Source: Bacteroidota bacterium (GTDB lineage: Bacteria; Bacteroidota; Bacteroidia; Chitinophagales; Chitinophagaceae). Taken from it: a stretch of DNA of 64,000 bases. Numbering within the stretch: position 1 is the stretch's first letter; each line of letters begins with the position of its first letter. The notes beneath the pieces were generated by a model. The model searched no databases and had not been told where the DNA came from. It worked only from the letters and a program-made list of their open reading frames with translations. A program made the translations under genes and the position numbers. Location: assembly GCA_018266775.1 (NCBI GenBank), contig JAFDZS010000001.1, forward strand, positions 248,001 through 312,000. The letters are read 5' to 3'. Positions 59,499 through 64,000 of the stretch are shown here, piece after piece.

Positions 59499-59888
59499 AG
59501 CTTAGTTAGTTGAATCATTAAATAAGTAAAAATTTTGCAATAATAGATTTTCACAGAGGTATATTTACGCTGGCAAAAAATCGTCTATCAGTTAATGATG
59601 AAACTGAATATTTGTAATATGGAATGTAATGCGAATGTTCTGCCTGATGGTCTTTGCAGAGAGATGAGGTTTAAATACTATTGATAAAATTAGTGATTTA
59701 TTTTAAAAGTTTAATTTTTCAAGGGTCTGTTTCTAATTAAATTGTAAAATAGGGCAGCCCAAATAGTAATGATAACAACTAAGAATAGCCGCAATATTAC
59801 ATTTGAGCTGCCCGTTCCTGAAGTGTGCCTGGTATTTTAATTCATTTATTCCTTGTTTTAGTTCTGTTTCATCAAATACACTGATATT
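59499..59888. other. Intergenic region between two secreted-protein genes
   Basis: 390 A+T-rich bases containing the 59752-59813 hairpin. No gene seen. A near -7 match (TATTATTG, minus strand) lies in the part closest to the downstream gene. Confidence 0.4.
59752..59813 (-). terminator. Long-loop hairpin after the T9SS protein gene
   Basis: GGGCAGCCCAAAT (59752-59764) pairs with ATTTGAGCTGCCC (59801-59813) with one mismatch, across a 36-base loop. On the minus strand a T-rich stretch follows (TATTTTACAATTT), suiting termination of the large gene. Confidence 0.5.
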
Positions 59889-62800
59889 TTATTCTTTCAT
59901 GATTTTTTGTTCCATTTTTATGGCTCCGTCCGTAGTAATAAGTTCAACAAAGTAGTAGCCCTTCACTATGTTAGGCAATAATTTCCAGTCAAATTGATTA
60001 ATCCCTTTGGATAATGTTACAGTTTTCAGTTCAACTACCTGACCTGAAACGTTCAGCAATTTTAACTGTGCCTGTGTTGCTTGTTTACTGTTTACAGACA
60101 TATTGATTACGTCTTTAACAGGGTTTGGCCATAATCTGACACTGCCCTCAGCTGCACCCCGGTGAAGAGCAACCACATTAGAATAAGCTATTTTACCATT
60201 GATGTCTGTAATTCTAACCCGGTAATACAACACATCAACAGGGGTTAATGATCCAATATTATCCTGGGCGGAATAGTTATACGTTCCTGTTATATTACCG
60301 GCGGCGGCCAGATCTGTAACAGGAATAAACCTGTTGCCATCTGTACTGCGTTCCACATAACAACGGCTGGTGTTGATTTCGTTGAGGGTTTGCCATTTGA
60401 GTTCAACGCTGTTATAGCTGAGTGATGCGGTTAAACTGATATTCTGCACAGCAAGAAGGTAAGCCCAGGTGATGGAATATGTTGCTGATGTTGCTGCAGC
60501 TTTGCCAGCGGCATCTTTAACAGAATATTTGAAATTCAAAGAAGAAGTGCCCACACCCGAAAACTGAACTTTTAACAGCGCCGGATTATAATTATTAATT
60601 ACTGTGGGTGTATTAACCTGGACGTTATTATAAAACAATTTATTTCCGGCAAGGCCAGACACATCTGTTATAGTGAAATTTCCACCGGCAGCGATAGTGC
60701 CATCTTCGGCATCAGAACCTGCTAAGGGAGCAGGTGATGCAGACGTGCCATTGCCTGTTAAAAATAAAGTACCTCCATTACCCGGTTGTGATATTACATA
60801 GTTTTGTGCAGTAGCCACCGGCAACCTTTCTATTCCAAAATTCTGATTAGTGATACTAACGGCAGCCGTAGTAAGGATGATTTGACCGTCCGGAGTGTTA
60901 TCCGCACTACCTGCCTGGCCATTTTTATTTTCACCTGTATTTACCCAACCGGATGGAATTTGGGTAATTGGTTGATTATTGCCAACACTACCTGCGTTTT
61001 GAGATAGCTGCAGCACTAACCCTGTTGTACTTTGCGGAACATATTGCAAACTGTAAGTACCATTAGTTTGTACAGGTGCGGTTGCGATAATTTTTCCTGA
61101 AGCATCTACCAGGTTGATGGTGAGTACAGCACCCGTAACAACGCCAGCGCCAGTGTTGGTGCCATTAACCACTTGTTCGCTTCCGTTCTGTATCAAATTA
61201 CCGTCAGCATCATCCCAAACCAAACCGGTAAGCGTTATTGTCCTTAAAGGTATTGTTACACTTCCGGGAGATGCGGATGCTGCCCCGGCATTATCTACCG
61301 CAAAAAAGCTAATCACCACATCCACATTACCATCCACCGGATCGATACTGATATTTTGTGATGGGCCTGTACCATTGGTATAAGGTATGGTAATGCCCGA
61401 TGCTGGCCAACTGGTGCATGTGGTGCCGGGAGGGCAAACACCGCCATTGGTATAAGTTACGTTATTGATTGTAATACTGTTACAGTAAGTGGGGAAGGTG
61501 GTTATTCGTAAAGCCGTTACGGTGCCGCCATCAAAATCCTGTGTATTGGCAACTCCGGCAGTGCTGCTGTTTTGAAAGGCAGACGGTGGTATGGTAACAT
61601 TATTATAGCCACCTGGATTACCGATTGCGCTTTGAAGGTTAACTGCGCTTACAGGAGGACGTTGTATTCCAAAGTCAACATTAATATCATCTGCTGCACC
61701 AAAATTCACTAAATCGGCGGCATTAAATGTTCCTGTATTTACGTATCCCGTTGTATTGGTAATTAATGGACTGGTAGCCATCCAGCCAGAAGTAATTGAA
61801 GGAACCGGAGGCATACTGCCAACAACACCCGGGGTGGTGTTTATCAACATCTGCAGATTGGAAAAAGAGGGTGCGTTGGTGAAAGTATAAGTGCCGGTAG
61901 CAGAAACCGGAGCAGATCCGATTACCAAACCTGTAATGGGATCAACGAGGATAGCATACATTCCGGTTACATTAGCCCCTGTTTCTCCTGATGTAAAAAT
62001 ATTATTAAATGTATTGGCCGCACTGTTATTCACATCATTCCATAAAGTACCACTAACGGTACTACCAAATTTTAATGCGGTAGGGGCATCCTCTCCCGGA
62101 TCGTCAGCCTTTAAATTACCTGTACTGTTTACAACTGAAGGTCCATTATTACTGATATCCGTAATTGTGGAACCATCAAAACCAACTGCACTGGCGCTGG
62201 CTGAATTGGAATAAACTGTTGATGCAGTGTTAAGTCCACTCACGTCAAAACTTACACTGATTACCGCATAATTGGAACCCGGGGTAATGTTTCCTGTACC
62301 GCCATTAAGATTAGCGCCTTTATAAATGGCTCCATATAAGGTTTTTGTTCCATCCAGTAAATTGGTGTTGGAGCCACCATTAAACGATGGATTTAATACC
62401 AGGCCTGCAGGATTATTGACAAAGGCAACACTCATGTTGCTAAGGGTAAAACCTGAATAACTGTTTTGAAAATTATCAGACACCTGAACATTTTTTAAAA
62501 TTGATTGCCCCAGGTTTTCAACCCGGATCCTGTATGTTAAACGAAATTTATTGGGGTAGCCCATGAATTGTACAGTGTAGAGTTGATTAGCACATCCAAG
62601 AGAACTAAATACTTCAGTCAAATCGGCAAAATTAGCACTGGCTGGGGTTGCGAGGCAATTTACCCTGAAAGAGCCGGCAATTGCACCAGTAAGCGGCGAG
62701 GCGTTGTAACTGCCATCTGCCCCATCACTGGCTCGGGTGCTGATCAGCAGTAAATTACTGTTATCATAGTCCCATGAAATTCCATAGGTGCCTGGTCCCA

Positions 62801-63575
62801 CCCCGTAATTATAACCTACACCGGAAGGAAGAATGTTGCCCACTTCAACACAGGGAATAATACCGGTACCCGTAATTGAACTGTAATTGGGGATGGTTAT
62901 GAGTTTTTTGCCAATGGTCATATACATGGTATTATCTGGTGCCACTACAAGGTCTCCAAAACCTGCTGAACCCAATTGCGCAGCATAATATGGAGTGGTG
63001 GCGTTAGAGGAGGACCAATAATTGCCATCATTATAGGGCGCTGGCATGGTGGATGCATAAGCAGCGGGACATTGTATATTACCCAATACTGTAAGTGTAT
63101 TTGTGGCCGGATTGTAGCGGGTTAATTTTACCGTATTGATGTCAATACGTGGTGATGCAGAAACGGTAGTTACATTAGCCGTAATGGTTCCATAAACATT
63201 ACCATCCTGACCGACACCCATTCTGAAGTATTCACCTCCGCTAATGGTGGAAATATTTGAATTGACAGCAGTACTGCCCGTGTTATCAAAAACATTAAAC
63301 ACACTACTTCCCGCGGTGGTTCCTGGTTTTGAATAATACAATTTACCAGTAGTGGGATCGAATGCCGCACCATAAGGTAAATTATTGTTGCCCGAGGGAA
63401 TGCCGTTGGTGGTGGCGATTGTGGTGCCATAACAACCAGTAGTACCATTAAGTGTACAAATCTGGTTCAGGCTTCCGGAAGGGTTACCCGAAAGTATGTT
63501 AAAAGATTTCCATGCTTGTGCTGAAGCATTAAATAAAGTAAACGCATAAACGTAAACGAGTAAAAGCTTTTTCAT
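59889..63575 (-). CDS. Giant secreted surface protein with T9SS sorting domain
   Basis: A 1228-residue exported protein (signal ending NASAQ at 20). The N-terminal third (NLPYGAAFDPTTGKLYYS) is propeller-like, then come a DUF11-like adhesion domain (RIRVENLGQSILKNVQVSD) and two SdrD-B/prealbumin-like repeats (SGTLWNDVNNSA; GLVWDDADGNLIQNGSEQ). A cadherin-like stretch and a fibronectin-like domain follow. The last ~80 residues (VRLWPNPVKDVINM ... KGYYFVELITTDG) are a type A T9SS sorting domain, so it is exported by the Por system and fixed at the surface. It is probably an adhesin. Confidence 0.85.
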   Translation of the reverse strand: MKKLLLVYVYAFTLFNASAQAWKSFNILSGNPSGSLNQICTLNGTTGCYGTTIATTNGIPSGNNNLPYGAAFDPTTGKLYYSKPGTTAGSSVFNVFDNTGSTAVNSNISTISGGEYFRMGVGQDGNVYGTITANVTTVSASPRIDINTVKLTRYNPATNTLTVLGNIQCPAAYASTMPAPYNDGNYWSSSNATTPYYAAQLGSAGFGDLVVAPDNTMYMTIGKKLITIPNYSSITGTGIIPCVEVGNILPSGVGYNYGVGPGTYGISWDYDNSNLLLISTRASDGADGSYNASPLTGAIAGSFRVNCLATPASANFADLTEVFSSLGCANQLYTVQFMGYPNKFRLTYRIRVENLGQSILKNVQVSDNFQNSYSGFTLSNMSVAFVNNPAGLVLNPSFNGGSNTNLLDGTKTLYGAIYKGANLNGGTGNITPGSNYAVISVSFDVSGLNTASTVYSNSASASAVGFDGSTITDISNNGPSVVNSTGNLKADDPGEDAPTALKFGSTVSGTLWNDVNNSAANTFNNIFTSGETGANVTGMYAILVDPITGLVIGSAPVSATGTYTFTNAPSFSNLQMLINTTPGVVGSMPPVPSITSGWMATSPLITNTTGYVNTGTFNAADLVNFGAADDINVDFGIQRPPVSAVNLQSAIGNPGGYNNVTIPPSAFQNSSTAGVANTQDFDGGTVTALRITTFPTYCNSITINNVTYTNGGVCPPGTTCTSWPASGITIPYTNGTGPSQNISIDPVDGNVDVVISFFAVDNAGAASASPGSVTIPLRTITLTGLVWDDADGNLIQNGSEQVVNGTNTGAGVVTGAVLTINLVDASGKIIATAPVQTNGTYSLQYVPQSTTGLVLQLSQNAGSVGNNQPITQIPSGWVNTGENKNGQAGSADNTPDGQIILTTAAVSITNQNFGIERLPVATAQNYVISQPGNGGTLFLTGNGTSASPAPLAGSDAEDGTIAAGGNFTITDVSGLAGNKLFYNNVQVNTPTVINNYNPALLKVQFSGVGTSSLNFKYSVKDAAGKAAATSATYSITWAYLLAVQNISLTASLSYNSVELKWQTLNEINTSRCYVERSTDGNRFIPVTDLAAAGNITGTYNYSAQDNIGSLTPVDVLYYRVRITDINGKIAYSNVVALHRGAAEGSVRLWPNPVKDVINMSVNSKQATQAQLKLLNVSGQVVELKTVTLSKGINQFDWKLLPNIVKGYYFVELITTDGAIKMEQKIMKE

Positions 63576-63982
63576 TTCATTAAAGATTTTAAGTAGATAA
63601 ATTGTTAGGACATATTTAACCGTTATACCTAAGTTTTTATTGCGTATGCATTTTTACATTGTCTATACTGAGTACTTTATTTCGGAATTCACAAAACTTA
63701 GCTTAATTATTGGTTAGTTAATTTTTAGTATTCATTTATTAAACAAGAGTATTTATTAATGCCTGCCAGATTTAAAAAAAACATGAATGAAAAATCCCTT
63801 CGTATTTTTACGTTAGCGTTAAACCTTTTTGCAGAAAGCCAAATGCTGAAAAGCATCTATATTACCAGGTCTGAAAAAAACATATTTGCTCTCCTAAATA
63901 AACAGTATTCATTTTTAGAGAATAGGGCTGATTAAAAAAATAAACAATAAGATTTAAACCTACCCTCACCATAAAAGGACGT
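63576..63982. other. Gene-free region upstream of the giant surface protein
   Basis: About 400 A+T-rich bases. A 50-codon plus-strand frame (63783-63935) has no recognisable features and is not called. The promoter of the large minus-strand gene should be here, but I see no exact TAnnTTTG near its start. Confidence 0.4.
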
Positions 63983-64000
63983 ATGTTACAGGTAGTATTT
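63983..64000 (+). CDS. Possible 5' end of a gene running off the window
   Basis: ATG at 63983 preceded by AAAGGA at a good distance, followed by five open codons (LQVVF) to the window edge. The ribosome-binding site is the only support. Confidence 0.25.

Noticed and set aside
63783-63935. 50-codon plus-strand frame before the window end
   Set aside because: No signal, motif or ribosome-binding site; A+T-rich DNA gives such frames by chance.

Overview
The window looks like chromosome from a Bacteroidota bacterium, most likely a member of the Chitinophagaceae or a close relative (inference). The signs are: at least nine promoters with the Bacteroidota -7 consensus TAnnTTTG, often with almost no leader before the start codon; a giant surface protein ending in a type IX secretion (Por) sorting domain; paired DUF3857/transglutaminase proteins; a PorT-like barrel; lipoproteins with Bacteroidota-style signal peptides; and a GH3 acyl-adenylase. 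No rRNA, IS element or CRISPR array was seen. There is one tRNA (Phe, GAA).

Layout. 1-8.4 kb: envelope and housekeeping genes (thioredoxin-fold tail, SurA-like PPIase, barrel, metF, a lipoprotein, an LptB with an unusual C-terminal extension, GH3 protein, a GxxExxY protein followed by a diverged 163-bp tandem duplication). 8.4-12 kb: fabG, then a small membrane protein whose start sits in a perfect 25-bp palindrome, then a SulP transporter with beta-carbonic anhydrase (a probable bicarbonate uptake module). 12-18.3 kb: a PaaZ-like bifunctional enzyme and an enoyl-CoA hydratase (CoA-thioester catabolism), fructosamine kinase, a polyvalent-kinase-type gene broken by one in-frame stop, a divergent Doc/Fic toxin-antitoxin pair, a DUF1569 protein and adk. 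18.4-28.4 kb: MsrB lipoprotein, a coupled DUF3857 pair (one with a full transglutaminase triad, one without), a 1052-aa BNR-repeat protein, an aminotransferase and two small proteins. 28.4-43 kb: MurG-like glycosyltransferase, a GT2 fused to a degenerate WcaJ-like module, suhB, thiL-S41 peptidase, an omega-amidase/methionine-aminotransferase pair, a transglutaminase-like membrane protein, manC, kdsD and recQ, then tRNA-Phe.

43.1-49.6 kb is the accessory region. Directly after tRNA-Phe lies an A+T-rich stretch (27-30 % G+C in hand-counted 60-base lines, against about 48-53 % in two flanking lines) with three minus-strand genes: a SIR2-like/TIR fusion, a STAND-type P-loop NTPase with one membrane helix (the two overlap as ATGA), and an FRG-TPR protein. 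It is bracketed by 26-bp inverted copies of a short palindromic repeat. This is the best candidate in the window for an undescribed immune or conflict system.

49.6-64 kb: RibD-C reductase, M13 metallopeptidase, nucleoid-associated protein, a terminator whose loop carries three 16-bp tandem repeats, PepSY-type membrane protein, PepE peptidase, geranylgeranyl-reductase-type flavoprotein, a 33-residue membrane miniprotein, an XRE regulator, a NUMOD4/HNH homing-type nuclease and two large secreted proteins, one exported by T9SS.
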